From Trichomonas vaginalis G3 (Eukaryota; Parabasalia; Trichomonadida; Trichomonadidae), in assembly GCF_026262505.1 (NCBI RefSeq), contig NC_067206.1:40127660-40191659 (forward strand): 64,000 bases of DNA. The letters run 5' to 3'. Below are positions 26,537-37,337 of the stretch, one piece after another. The notes below the pieces were generated by a model. It searched no databases, was not told where the DNA came from, and saw only the letters and a program-made list of their open reading frames with translations. Made by a program: the position numbers and the translations under genes. Position 1 is the stretch's first letter; the number at the start of each line of letters is the position of its first letter.

Positions 26537-27029
26537 TTATCTCTTCTTTTTTAACTTTATAAATTCAATTTTGTAAGGAATTCAAAAGCCCCCAAATTTG
26601 AATAGACTAGAATATAAAAATCAATTTTAAAATATGTCTCGCAACTTATATATTGACAAGCCCGAAAAAGTATCAAGCAACAATTAAAGTAAGAGTGTAA
26701 AATATATTTTGAGTATATCATCAGCTTGTACTTTGAAATGATTTCATTTTTCCGATGATTATTTATCATTCATATTACAAAATTTGAGAATACACTTAAC
26801 ACTTTCTTGCATCATCTCAAAATATCAATAATTCTTTATTTGAATTAAAAAAAATAAATAAGAAAATAACTGCCATATAATGTACTAATTGTTGATTTGT
26901 TATAACTTTTTCTGACCAAAATATTAACTTTTTATATGAGAAAACTGAGTCATAATGTGAGGGTTGTCAAGAAAATTGAATGTTTTTAGAAAAAATTGTT
27001 ATGTGTAGAAGAGAAAAACAAACATTTAT
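26537..27029. other. AT-rich intergenic spacer
   Basis: I see no gene, hairpin or repeat worth naming here; a 70-codon minus frame at 26557-26769 has no support. Confidence 0.5.
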
Positions 27030-30000
27030 TTATAAGGATTTAAGCTTTGCTCTCATTATATTTCTTTCCTTTTCTTGAAAGATTTCACCTTCACGAATCA
27101 AACGTGAATATGAAGGGAACCAAAGAGCTTTCAAATATCTGAATATGGGCTCTGGCAGCAAGCATAGGACAAGTGCGATCAAGAGATTGATATACATTTG
27201 CCAAGTTGTTAATACTTGTTGAGGAACTCCGAATATCAGCGGGAAAAGCGTTGGAAAAGCCGCATAAGCAATGGAAAATAGCAAGAAAATGAATACTGAT
27301 AAGTAAATACTTAAGAATATGTAATAATTCCAGTGGTGTGACCGAATTGCCAATTGTATGTTCGAAACCAGGATAACAGCGAAGAATGAAATGAATCCAC
27401 AACATGCAAAGTCACTAGAAATATTATAAGGATCTGAAATCACTGTTGTCGGAAGGTAAAAACAAAACACAAAAATGATAACAGACTGATACAAAGGGCA
27501 TAACATTTCCAGCATAATTCGCCACCAGCTCATGTATCTTCCAGCGCGAGCTTCTGCGTACATATGTGGGTATTTTAACATACTTTCAGGTGACACATCT
27601 TGCTCGAACATTCCGTAAATCAGAGGAGGGAGAGCTGTCCATGCCATGTTGTATGTTGTAAGAAGAAAGTCGTTATAAATAGTAACAGGGGAGAATTTTG
27701 TGAAATAGCTGAACCAAACCTGAGGGAAAATCAGGACGATATTTTTTGCAAACATATACAGGATTGTTCCTGATATGCGAACAAGCGATAATCTTCCATG
27801 TACAGCTAACAATCTTTTGAGATGTTTGAATCTTGTAATTGCAAAGTCAGAAATTGACGCTGCTTGGTGACCTTCTCTTCCAAAAATACCAATTCCGACA
27901 TGAGCTGCTTGAATCATGGAGACATCGTTGGCTCCATCTCCAACAGAAAGACATCTTTTTGTGGTAAATTTCCTCATTGTTTCTACAACACGAGCCTTAT
28001 TTGAAGGAGACATCCTGTAGCAAATAACGCTTTTGCAGAACTCACTAATGTTTGGAAGGAAATCGGTGTCAAAGACACTCTCTAAAGCTGAAGGGCCAAT
28101 GACAAGAACACTTTTATTTTCCCGTTGAACTTCTTGGAAAACAGAATCCTTATTATCTGGTTCATCAAAACTGATAATCTTTGAGTCTTTGGAAATAACA
28201 CAAGTACTCTTTCCAATAGAAATTGCGGTTTCTTTTTTATCACCAGTTAAAACCCAAAGATTAATTCCCATTCTAGATAGGAATGCAATTGTTGGTCCAA
28301 CATCTGGCTGCAATGCATCTTCAATTGCCACAGCACCGATTAACTCAAACTCGTGTTCAATCTTTGCACCAGCTGCAGCAACATTTTCATCTCTATTTTC
28401 TAATGCAACAAAAGAAGCATCGTATTCTTCCTTCCAAGCTGCATATTCTTCCTCGGTTACAACCCTTTTGCACATAACAAGGGTTCTAAGACCTTTATTT
28501 GCATAGTCATCCACAATTTTCTGCAATTGGCTCGGATCTTGATCTTTTTTCAATAATCCAAGCATTATGGAGTCTGCTCCTTTAGAGTATAAAGTTATAA
28601 TACCATCCTTATCTCTGACAAGTACAGACATCCTCTTCCTTGCTGATGTAAAATCGATTGAAGTTAATAATCTAAATTTTTCATCATTTCCAGCTATTGA
28701 AAGCGTGGTAAACTCAAGGTTTTTATCTGTAAGCTTCACATTCAGTTCGCCAGCCTTCTTGACTAAGGCTTCTTCGTCTGGAGATTCACTAGAAATCTCA
28801 TTGTTTGTAAGGACAACAGAGTTGCATATGCCAATGTTGATTAAAAGTGGTAGCAATGGTCCATGCGTTGCTTCTTGCTTGGTTTTTTCGGTAGGATTCT
28901 TAAGATCATAAATTGTATTGTTTATATAAGCGCTAACCAAGTCCATTTTATTTTCTGTAAGCGTACCTGTCTTATCTGAGAAGATATGGTCTATGACACC
29001 AAGGTCTTCATTCAAATTTGAGTTATGAACTTGAGAATATCCAAGTTCTGAATCGCACATGCCTAAATCAATACCAAATATCCATCTCTGGAAGAATCTG
29101 ACCACTTCGATGGTGACGTAAAGGGAAATTGGAATTAAATAACTGAGTAAAATCGCATTCGCAATAAAATTTTGGAAAAATGAAGAGACCATGCTATCAA
29201 TTTTCACAACCCATGCAAAATCAAGGTGTTTTTCATCATGAACGGCTAAAATTGTCATCAAAAATACAAATATAAACATTATTGTGAAATTTGCAATTGT
29301 TAATTGGTTAAGTCTATGCTCTAGAACTGAAGTTTTATGAGGGGCCTTTCTTTGATTCTGAATGATTCTAGTATCATGGCCGGAATATAAAACAACACCC
29401 AAAGCCCAAGAAGTGTGCATAAGGACACTGCCTCTCAGGTAACAATTCTTAATAGAAAATGGAAAATTATGATTGTCAACTTTGAGGTTGCCATCTAATT
29501 TCAAAATGTCTTGATTTGGTTTTGGCACTCTTACTTCAGCTTGAAATTCTGGAGTAGGCTGTCTTGTTCCAAACAAACATCTTTTTTGCTTCAAAGCAGT
29601 TTCACCGTTAAGATTTACTTCGTTAATGTAAGATATTCCATCATTCGACGAGACACCTATTATTACAACATCTGATGGAATTTGCTGTTCGTTTGTAATT
29701 CTTATGATATCACCTGGCTTAATATCCATACTCTTTTTCTTCTCGAATGATGTTGTTTTCCTATCAAAAACGTCATATATAATTGAATTTTCGCGAATAT
29801 CATTTCTATATCTCATCAAATCTTCGATACCAGATTTTAGCATTGAAACAGCTAGCACAATTAGTAAAGGAAGAATTTGAATTATAGGAGTAATAGGTGA
29901 CCATGGAAGAAATGATAAAACAGCCATGATTAGGAAGTAAATATTTGCAAATCGTTGAAAATTTTCGTATAAAGTTAAGGGAATAAAAGTTAGAGGAGTG

Positions 30001-30098
30001 TATCTTGTTGTGCGAACGTAATTATTATGCTGAATCCCCTTTGCAAATGTGGAGTCTCCTGTATTAAAGATTATTTCATCTGATTCTTCATCTATCAT
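27030..30098 (-). CDS. P4-type ATPase (phospholipid flippase)
   Basis: The 1,022-residue protein has all the marks of a P4-ATPase, which moves aminophospholipids from the outer to the cytosolic leaflet. The N-terminal ENFQRFANIYFL motif is P4-specific. LNGETALKQ (about 162-170) is the actuator-domain loop (DGET in most members, here NGET). PISLYV (about 323-328) lies in TM4. DKTGTLTENKM (about 375) holds the phosphorylated Asp, LTGDKKETA (about 640) and GDGANDVSMIQ (about 735) form the P domain. About ten membrane segments are visible. Length is slightly below average for the family. The gene looks intact and is followed upstream by a MATE gene on the same strand. Confidence 0.95.
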   Translation of the reverse strand: MIDEESDEIIFNTGDSTFAKGIQHNNYVRTTRYTPLTFIPLTLYENFQRFANIYFLIMAVLSFLPWSPITPIIQILPLLIVLAVSMLKSGIEDLMRYRNDIRENSIIYDVFDRKTTSFEKKKSMDIKPGDIIRITNEQQIPSDVVIIGVSSNDGISYINEVNLNGETALKQKRCLFGTRQPTPEFQAEVRVPKPNQDILKLDGNLKVDNHNFPFSIKNCYLRGSVLMHTSWALGVVLYSGHDTRIIQNQRKAPHKTSVLEHRLNQLTIANFTIMFIFVFLMTILAVHDEKHLDFAWVVKIDSMVSSFFQNFIANAILLSYLIPISLYVTIEVVRFFQRWIFGIDLGMCDSELGYSQVHNSNLNEDLGVIDHIFSDKTGTLTENKMDLVSAYINNTIYDLKNPTEKTKQEATHGPLLPLLINIGICNSVVLTNNEISSESPDEEALVKKAGELNVKLTDKNLEFTTLSIAGNDEKFRLLTSIDFTSARKRMSVLVRDKDGIITLYSKGADSIMLGLLKKDQDPSQLQKIVDDYANKGLRTLVMCKRVVTEEEYAAWKEEYDASFVALENRDENVAAAGAKIEHEFELIGAVAIEDALQPDVGPTIAFLSRMGINLWVLTGDKKETAISIGKSTCVISKDSKIISFDEPDNKDSVFQEVQRENKSVLVIGPSALESVFDTDFLPNISEFCKSVICYRMSPSNKARVVETMRKFTTKRCLSVGDGANDVSMIQAAHVGIGIFGREGHQAASISDFAITRFKHLKRLLAVHGRLSLVRISGTILYMFAKNIVLIFPQVWFSYFTKFSPVTIYNDFLLTTYNMAWTALPPLIYGMFEQDVSPESMLKYPHMYAEARAGRYMSWWRIMLEMLCPLYQSVIIFVFCFYLPTTVISDPYNISSDFACCGFISFFAVILVSNIQLAIRSHHWNYYIFLSIYLSVFIFLLFSIAYAAFPTLFPLIFGVPQQVLTTWQMYINLLIALVLCLLPEPIFRYLKALWFPSYSRLIREGEIFQEKERNIMRAKLKSL

Positions 30099-30542
30099 TT
30101 ACTTCTTAAATGCAGGATAGCACTTTTTAAAAGTTTTTCTTGGTCTTGAAATTTTTTTGATAAAAATGATCGCAAATTTTCATAAATTATCTCGTTCACA
30201 AGCAATCGTCACAATGTGTCATCACCAAATATATTAATTCGCTTCAGCTTCTATTCTATTCAATTTTCAAAAACATTCAAAAATTTCAAGTAGAAAAAAT
30301 CAAGATAATGAACCATAGTTCACAAATTCTAAAATTTCACAAAAATTATATTTATCGTTAAATCATTTATCGTTTTTTAGCTCGCTTCAATCATTTTTAT
30401 GTGCATTTAGGAATTCAACTAAAATAAGAATTACGCCTTAGACAAAGGCCATGATAGCCAGATAGAATTCGTTTTGTTGAATAGGTTACATCAACAATAA
30501 TAAAAGTCATATATTAAAAAAAAAATGGAATAAAATATACCT
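30099..30542. other. Intergenic spacer between P4-ATPase and MATE genes
   Basis: The stretch is AT-rich with no open frame, repeat or structured element that I can support. Confidence 0.5.
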
Positions 30543-32042
30543 CTATTTATCTATATCAGCTATACTTTCAACGCTCTTTGTTATTGGAATTGATGGACTT
30601 TGAATTTCTTCTTCATCCGAAAATTCATCTCCATTATTCAGCTTCATCATTCTGAAGAAAATCGATGACATTCCTACAAGCGTAATCAGAGAAGTACTTA
30701 TATCTGTTGCAATATAAGCACCAAATATCCAAGCGAGAGAATCTGGGTGAGTAAAGTAAAAAATGGCCGAAAATATTGGCATTGGAACCAGAGTCGTTAT
30801 GAGAGATAATACTGTTGCTCTAGTTGGTCTTTTAATAGCTTGGAGGAATGAAATAACAATTGCATGAACAGGATAAATAGGAAGGGATAAAAAAGCAATC
30901 CACATAAATTTCTTTGCTATAAAAAGCACATCTTTTTCTTTTGAAAATAGTTTTGTTAATTCGACTGGCCATATCATTACAATCGCACTCATTATACCAG
31001 CATAAACAAATGTTATCCAAAATGTATGAAGGCAGAGCCTGACAACCCGCTTATAGAGTCGATGGCCATACGCATATGAAGCAGATGGTATAAATGCACT
31101 ATCAAATGCTACCATAATGCAGATTGCAACTGTATAAAGACGCCCAATAATATTCCAGGATGATAAAATAGGATCTCGCATATGAACATGATCTGCAACA
31201 AGAATAATAAATTTCTGCATTGCAAATTGTGGAAATGCTTCTGATAAATTCAGAATAAATGAAGCAAATCAAACTTTTAATGCATTTTTTGTCTCTGTTC
31301 CAAATTTTCTGAAAAACATTGAAAATTTGATTTTTAAGGAAAGCTTTCCTGCAATCAAAAGAATCAGAAGTATTATTGTTGGCACAGATTGAGCAATAAT
31401 TTGTGAAAGGGCTGCACCCCAAACTCCAAAATGCAACTTGACTACAAATAATGGTAAGAAGCACCCCATATCTAAGATTAAAGAAAGAACTTGCATAGCA
31501 CCAAACATCCATGTACGCCCTTCACCCTGCAACAATCCACAAAGGACATAAAATATGAATGGCACAATGCAGCACCCTGTAGATATAAGTTCGTATTTGA
31601 ATGCTTCATGAGCAATTATAGATGACTCAGCAAGCCATTTGACAAGCGGATATGTTGTAGGGATCACTATGGATGGATAAATAATAGCTAAAATGATTGC
31701 AACACGAATTAAGTCTGCAATTAGCTGATTACAATCATCAGGTGTTTTACGACCAAAAAGATATGAAATATGCGAACTAGTTGAAACAATTAATAAATTC
31801 CCAAAAGAAAATATAATCATATCATAAAGGAATAACGAGGATAAAGCTTCAAGCCCCTGATCACCAATTCCTTTAGATATCCAAATTGTATTGACAATGC
31901 CATAAAATGCGTTAATAAGCTGAGAAAGAAGAGGACCGGCTAATAATGTAAAAATTGTAACAATTGGAGATCTACCTCCAAGGCGGTAATCCTCTCCTGT
32001 ATCATTCTTTTCCTCTTCAATTAGTGGAGCCGTATCAATCAT
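30543..32042 (-). pseudogene. MATE-family transporter with one in-frame UGA
   Basis: Two frames in the same register, 32042-31269 (257 aa) and 31220-30543 (225 aa), are separated by a single UGA at 31271-31269 and 16 further open codons (FASFILNLSEAFPQFA). The whole is 500 codons, the normal MATE length. The first half shows LAGPLLSQLINAFYGIVNTIW and GLLQGEGRTW, typical of multidrug-and-toxin extrusion proteins that export cations in exchange for H+ or Na+; twelve hydrophobic segments are visible in total. T. vaginalis uses the standard code, so the stop should end translation. This is either a recent pseudogene, a strain variant or a sequencing error. Confidence 0.85.
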
Positions 32043-32348
32043 AATGCTTTTCAGAAAGATTTTGACAAAATTTTAATTCAAAATAATTTTCAATCGATTT
32101 TTTCCCCCATGAGGACATAAAACTCGAATCAGTCGTCCATATACATATTACTTGATAAAACGATCATAGAAATCCGGGAACAATTGAACTCTCTCATCGA
32201 ATGGATTGTTCAATTTACCTAATAGATATGTATTAATGTGAGTGATCTTGTACGCTAGTGTACTGATATAAAAACTTTTTTTATCAAAAAATAAATTTTT
32301 TAACAATATATTCAAACAATATAATAAATGAGATACGAAGGTGTCAAA
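32043..32348. other. Intergenic spacer upstream of the MATE gene
   Basis: No gene or repeat is seen in these roughly 300 bases. Confidence 0.5.
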
Positions 32349-33491
32349 CTAGAAACTTGATTCGATTTTTTCTCTATATTCCATTGAGTCAGTTAGCCAA
32401 ACATCTACAGTGTCAGATTTGGCGAATTTTTTATGAATTTTTAATGAATTACCAAGCTTAATTGTGCATTTTTCTATTCCAATATGGTTATATCCGGATA
32501 TTTTTGCGTTGTATATTCTTATAAGACCAATTACTCTCGGGTAATTTAGATTCAATACAAGCTTTGGATATTCATCTAAATTACCAACTTCCATGACAAA
32601 TGGATCAGAGTAAGAGCCTGTTTTTTCATTAGGCTGAAAAATGTTTCTGAGATTTGTATGAGAAATGGTATTTTTGACTTTCCAAAATGAAATATCTTCA
32701 TATTTGATACGATTATGGCTTTCATCAAAAATTTCAAGTCCATTAATACCGAACAAGGATTTTGATCCATGATTTGAATGAAAAGTTAATGATATTCTAT
32801 TAAATTGCATCATAGGAAACGTTCCGAAATCATCTTTTAGAGTAGGCTTTAATGCAAGCAAATAGTCTTGACTGATTTTTTGTTTCATCTGCCTTGACAA
32901 TCTAATAGCATTATCAAGAGAAACTTCTATACCAAAATTGATGGGAACTTCTTTCCGAACAATTTCATTATTGCCAATGAAAATTTTAAAGTCTTTTAAT
33001 GATGTATCATTACCATCTGGAGTATTCCAGATTCGACAGTAAGCTGGTTCATCTTCAGGTCTAAAATAGAATGATATCAATGTATGGCAAGTTCCATTTT
33101 TCGAAAATTGATAACAAAATGTTTTCTGGCTATCTGATTTAATAAGAGATGCATCATAGAGAAGTGATAAAAGCCTTTGATCAGAAATTTCTTCTGATTT
33201 TATTGCAATTGGCTTAGTCCTTCTCCTTCCGGCGTCAAGAAACCAAATTGATGAACAAGATACTTCATTTGATGATCCCCATGTCGATAAAAACTCAAAA
33301 TTATAAATAATACAGTCATCATTTTCTTGCTGATTATTATTAAATACAGGTTCGATCATCACAGATTTGACTTGATTCATATTCTCTATGCTCGATCGGA
33401 CGCGTTTTCTTGGTTTCGATATGAGGGCGCTAGAAATTGGTAAGATACTTCCCTTTTTTATTTTCACTAATGACTTGCTGAATACTTTCAT
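32349..33491 (-). CDS. KATNIP/DUF4457-like protein
   Basis: The 380-residue protein is Ser/Lys-rich at its start. Its C-terminal two thirds resemble the DUF4457 domain of KATNIP (KIAA0556), a microtubule- and cilium-associated protein: ISLTFHSNHGSKSLFGINGL-like strand pairs followed by EIFDES, then LVLNLNYPRVIGLIRIYN and GIEKCTIKLG. The family repeats such strand blocks several times; only one or two units are present, so this is a short member. T. vaginalis has four motile flagella, so an axonemal or basal-body role would fit. No signal peptide or membrane segment. The domain call is from memory of the family pattern. Confidence 0.55.
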   Translation of the reverse strand: MKVFSKSLVKIKKGSILPISSALISKPRKRVRSSIENMNQVKSVMIEPVFNNNQQENDDCIIYNFEFLSTWGSSNEVSCSSIWFLDAGRRRTKPIAIKSEEISDQRLLSLLYDASLIKSDSQKTFCYQFSKNGTCHTLISFYFRPEDEPAYCRIWNTPDGNDTSLKDFKIFIGNNEIVRKEVPINFGIEVSLDNAIRLSRQMKQKISQDYLLALKPTLKDDFGTFPMMQFNRISLTFHSNHGSKSLFGINGLEIFDESHNRIKYEDISFWKVKNTISHTNLRNIFQPNEKTGSYSDPFVMEVGNLDEYPKLVLNLNYPRVIGLIRIYNAKISGYNHIGIEKCTIKLGNSLKIHKKFAKSDTVDVWLTDSMEYREKIESSF

Positions 33492-35647
33492 TGCAATTAA
33501 TTGAAAATATTATGAAAAAAATCGGTTAGATATAAATGAAAATAATTCTAATGATAACATTTATGTGAGGAGAAAAATATAGAAATCGAGAAAATTAATT
33601 ACATTAAGAATTTTGTGAGGCATTGAAAAACTCAAAATTTAGATAGATCAATTTTGGAAAAAGGAATATTAATGGTGTTTCTTTTGGTAACTAGTTTTGA
33701 GTAGAATTGAAATTTAAATGGTCATGACAATTGAAAATATTTATCGAAATTAATATGATAGTTATTGAGTTATATTAATTATTACGAACTTTTTTGAAAG
33801 GTTTTGAAAAATTGAATGATTTTCAATATCATTTTGAAGGACAATGAAGTTGAAATATTGCAATTGTTTTTTGTAATAATTATGCATATATTTTGTTACG
33901 GAACTGAAAACATTTTGAACTGTAAATAAAAAAAATAGCATTTATATTATATTACAAGGTTAAAATAAGTTAGTTTAAGGAAGTCAATTTGGAAAATTGT
34001 TTTCACTTTAGGAGAATATAATTTTCCATTTGGAAAATTTAAAAAGTGAGACGCGCAGGATTCGAACTTTTTTAAAAGTTGATTTAAATGAATTTTAGTG
34101 TGGAATATAAGGATAATATCATATTTAAAATAAGAATATACTAGTTTAGGTGGTATTAATTTTTTCGATAAATTTGAGAGTATGTACGTTTAGGGCATGA
34201 AAAGTGTCAATTCGCTCAGCGAAAGCTGAGCTAGCTTCGTTCTCGAAAGAATAAGGAAGGAGTGAAGGAGAATGATACAGAAGTTGACACATTCATATCA
34301 TTTCAACAAATTTTGATCAAATTGAAATTCAATAAAATTCAATTCAATTCATATCCTTCAGTCAGTACATTGATATCCTTCTGCATCACAATGATAACTC
34401 GGGCATCAATAGTTCTACAACTAACTCAGAAAAACAAGATTATTACTTCCTGCTTACAGCTTTTAAAAAGTTTCGATGATAAAAATCACTCTACTCTCGT
34501 TTATCGACATATGGTGATAGTAGGTAAACATATTCTTATCGATATTAATAAAAATATTTGTACGAAAATCTTATCCAATTAGAGAGTTATTCATAAAGTA
34601 TATGATAATTATAATTACTTTATCTTTGTTTTATCTTTGAATAAACAATTTAATTTAAATTGCATAATATTTTTTGGTTGAAAGACAGGAAACTTAGTTG
34701 AGTTTGTATTATTTTTATCGTTTAATTCATCGTATCAGTAAGTGATCCAGATATTTAAGATATTTAGAAAAAAAATTATTAATTTGATTAACAAATTTTA
34801 ATCAAAATAGCAAAAATCTATTTGATAGCTGTAAACAAACAATAATTTTTATTTCAAGCAAAATCACTTATTTTCATCTAAACGTATAAAATTGTCAATT
34901 TTATGAAAATAAATTGAAAATCTCATGAAATGTAAAGGAGAGTAATATTGTTCAATTTTCTTTTTTTCTTTGTCTCAAATATTTTCTGTTGGGAATTTTC
35001 TTGTTATCAAAAAATAATTTTAATATTTGTTTATTTCATTAGATACAATAAAATTTTAAAAACTCTATTTCTTCTCAAGAAAATTTTTTCCTTCATATGA
35101 AGAAACATTTTGTTCTCCATTTGATACTGAGTCTAAATCTCGATTTTTGAATTTTCTTCTTTCCAAATTTCTTTTTTCCAAATTAGAAGTTTAATTCAAA
35201 TTTTCAATAGTTTATATATTTTCTCAAACCGTCTCAGATTTCTCACTTTTAGGGATTTTCTCTCAAAATATACAAAAATAGTAATACCAATACATGTGTC
35301 TAATATACTTTAAAACCATCGTGACAAAATTCAAAAACGAAGAGTTCTTCTCTCCAAATTTTTTTCAAAATCAAAAAAATGAGATAAAAAAGTATGTTTG
35401 GAAAATTCATTTTTAGCATTTTAGGAATTTTCTCACTTTTCTTCCAAATTGACATCCTTAGTGAGTTATTTGACAAGCAAAACCGAATATATTTAAATGT
35501 TTGATTTCAAATTTCATAAGTTAGATCATATAAATTTAATATCGATAGATCTTATCGGGCTGGGCATCCGTTCCTTGAATTCAAAGATCTAATATTGTTA
35601 TGAACTTAATTTTTATCTTATTTATAGAATATTTTTACTATTGTATT
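33492..35647. other. Long AT-rich intergenic region
   Basis: Over two kilobases hold no supported protein gene. A 106-codon plus frame at 34262-34582 lacks an initiator or domain. The one item of note is a compact foldable segment at 34201-34293, listed separately. Confidence 0.5.
34201..34293 (+). ncRNA. Possible structured RNA with GNRA hairpin
   Basis: GTGTCAA at 34204-34210 can pair with TTGACAC at 34284-34290, closing a loop that contains GCTCAGC-GAAA-GCTGAGC (34214-34231), a 7-bp stem with a GAAA tetraloop, and a second weaker hairpin (TTCG-TTCT-CGAA, about 34235-34246). The segment is more GC-rich than its AT-rich surroundings. I do not recognise a known RNA family, and strand is assumed. 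Confidence 0.3.
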
Positions 35648-35730
35648 CCGACCATAGCTCAGTTGGAAGAGCATGGGACTGTAGAATTGTAGTTATCCCG
35701 GGGTCACTGGTTCGAATCCGGTTGGTCGGA
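35648..35730 (+). tRNA. tRNA-Tyr (GUA) with short intron
   Basis: Acceptor arm CCGACCA pairs with TGGTCGG, with A as discriminator base. The D arm reads AGCTCAGTTGGAAGAGC, the T arm CTGG-TTCGAAT-CCGG. The anticodon loop is CTGTAGA with GTA. About ten extra bases (near ATTGTAGTTA, 35684-35693) follow position 37, before the TCCC strand of the anticodon stem. An intron at this place in tRNA-Tyr is known in T. vaginalis and common in eukaryotes. All stems are intact, so it should be functional. Confidence 0.92.
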
Positions 35731-35752
35731 TTAATATTTTTTCTTTTCTTTG

Positions 35753-37301
35753 ATGGTAATGATTCGACCATCACTACCACTTCTCTTTATTTCCTTCTCA
35801 ATGATAATTAACAATATGGTTTTATGGATAGAATATTTTAACATCGAAGAAAAGCTCCTGGAACCAGTTAAACTTAAATCAGAATTAATAAGCGAGCATT
35901 ACTTTCACTCAAAAGTCGTATCAAGTATTATATTTACCAATATAAATTTTATTACTATCTTAGTCTACCTCCTCAACTGTAAAAAAATGTTCAATTCGCT
36001 TAAGGGTGCCCTATAGACGATAGACCACCCTCAGAAAAGCACTTTTAAGGCTATTATATTGAGAACTAGAATCTGGATAATCCATTCATTCGAGTTCTAA
36101 TAAGGTTAATTTTGTGATGTTTACATTATCGTTATAGGGCACCCTTAATGATAATTCAAAATTTTGCATTTTTACAATGGCGTTATTTGGAATACTTATA
36201 TATTTTCCTCAAAAAATATGGGAGACATTTTATGTTGACAATATTTATAAATTTACAAAAATATCTTTATTTTTTTTCTTCCATCAAGAATTTTTAAAAT
36301 TCATTCTATTTTCATTCATTATTGCTTCCATAATTAACATTTCCCACCTTTCAAAAAAGAATTCATATAGTTTTCGTAGGGTATTTATTTTTGAAGATGA
36401 TCATGTACTTAATTTCACAGATGACTTATCATCTAGCGATATAAATTATTCAAATATTCAAGAAATATACACAGATGATTTTACTTTGCTTTACATTTTC
36501 ATATTTTTAGTAATCCTATACATTTTCTATGGATTTTTCGGAATTCATCTTGAAAAGACCTTTAACTATTATTTCGTAGCCGACACATTAGATATTGGCT
36601 CTCACTATAATGGCTTACATAAATATTTATCCGAAAAAATTAGACTTTATATTAAAACGGATCAAAAGGACTCACATTGCGATTACAAAATAAAGGATTC
36701 ACTGTGTTCACTTGCAGTGATCTCTCAGAACATTTTTTTCTTATCATCGCAAAAAGATATCAGCTCACTTGGCGTTTTAATTAATTCCGAACTTAAAAAT
36801 AGAAATGGAACAAAGATATATCTTATTTTCTTTATTTATATTCTACTATTTATCACAATTTTTTCGATTATTTATTCATCTTCCCCAATTCTTTTTAACA
36901 TTCTTCCAAAAGACTGCATACCACTCATAGTTTTTGCTAGTCTTTGCATTTTCTATTCTTCACTAATCTTTATTCAACCAATTGTATACGCATTTATAAA
37001 ACAACAAATTTATGTCTCTGATTGCAATGCTGGACTTGTAAATGAAATGTGTGGGGATGCTTTAATTCTTATTTATCGTCGTGATTTCAGAATTGTTGAT
37101 GAAACAGTTTTATTTAAAACGTTTTTCTCATCCCAGCCTTCCTTGTTTGATCGCCTGAAGACGATATCGACATGTTCTGCTGGAAATGGCAAACGTCGTA
37201 AAACCAATGTTGTTTGGTCGTTATCCAATATAACAAACCAGGTTGAAACAATTAGCATACATAGCAAGTATAATGCCTTGGAGGAATATGATATTTCTTA
37301 G
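35753..37301 (+). pseudogene. Ste24-like membrane protein gene split by a MITE
   Basis: The coding register runs 35753-36003 and resumes at 36148-37301. Between lies a TTAA-flanked 145-base insert whose removal would leave 468 codons, the usual length of Ste24-type CAAX proteases. Family resemblance: several membrane segments, and a C-terminal stretch YVSDCNAGLVNEMCGDALI followed by FFSSQPSLFDRL, which corresponds to the HPPLLERL region of Ste24. The zinc site is missing: the expected HELGH is INSELKN-like here, and the third-ligand Glu region is replaced too. So even the intact form was probably a non-catalytic relative. An ATG at 36177 could still allow a shorter 374-aa product. Confidence 0.6.
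36000..36148. mobile_element. TTAA-flanked MITE c inside the Ste24-like gene
   Basis: The element begins GGGTGCCCTATA and ends TATAGGGCACCC, about 14 bp of inverted end, with TTAA at 36000-36003 and 36145-36148. Size and GGGTGC start resemble MITE b at 23990, so they may share a piggyBac-type transposase source. It interrupts a coding frame. Confidence 0.85.
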
Positions 37302-37337
37302 TATAGGAAAAAGAAGAGCATTTATTTTAGAACAAAT

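Noticed and set aside
30543-32042. Reassigned stop codons in this organism
   Set aside because: The three interrupted host genes use three different stops, and intact genes end with the same codons.
34262-34582. 106-aa frame in the intergenic region
   Set aside because: No initiator, no domain, composition equal to background; overlaps the foldable segment.
36000-36148. The insert in the Ste24-like gene as an intron
   Set aside because: It has inverted ends with TTAA flanks and lacks the long conserved 5' and branch-site/3' motifs of T. vaginalis introns.
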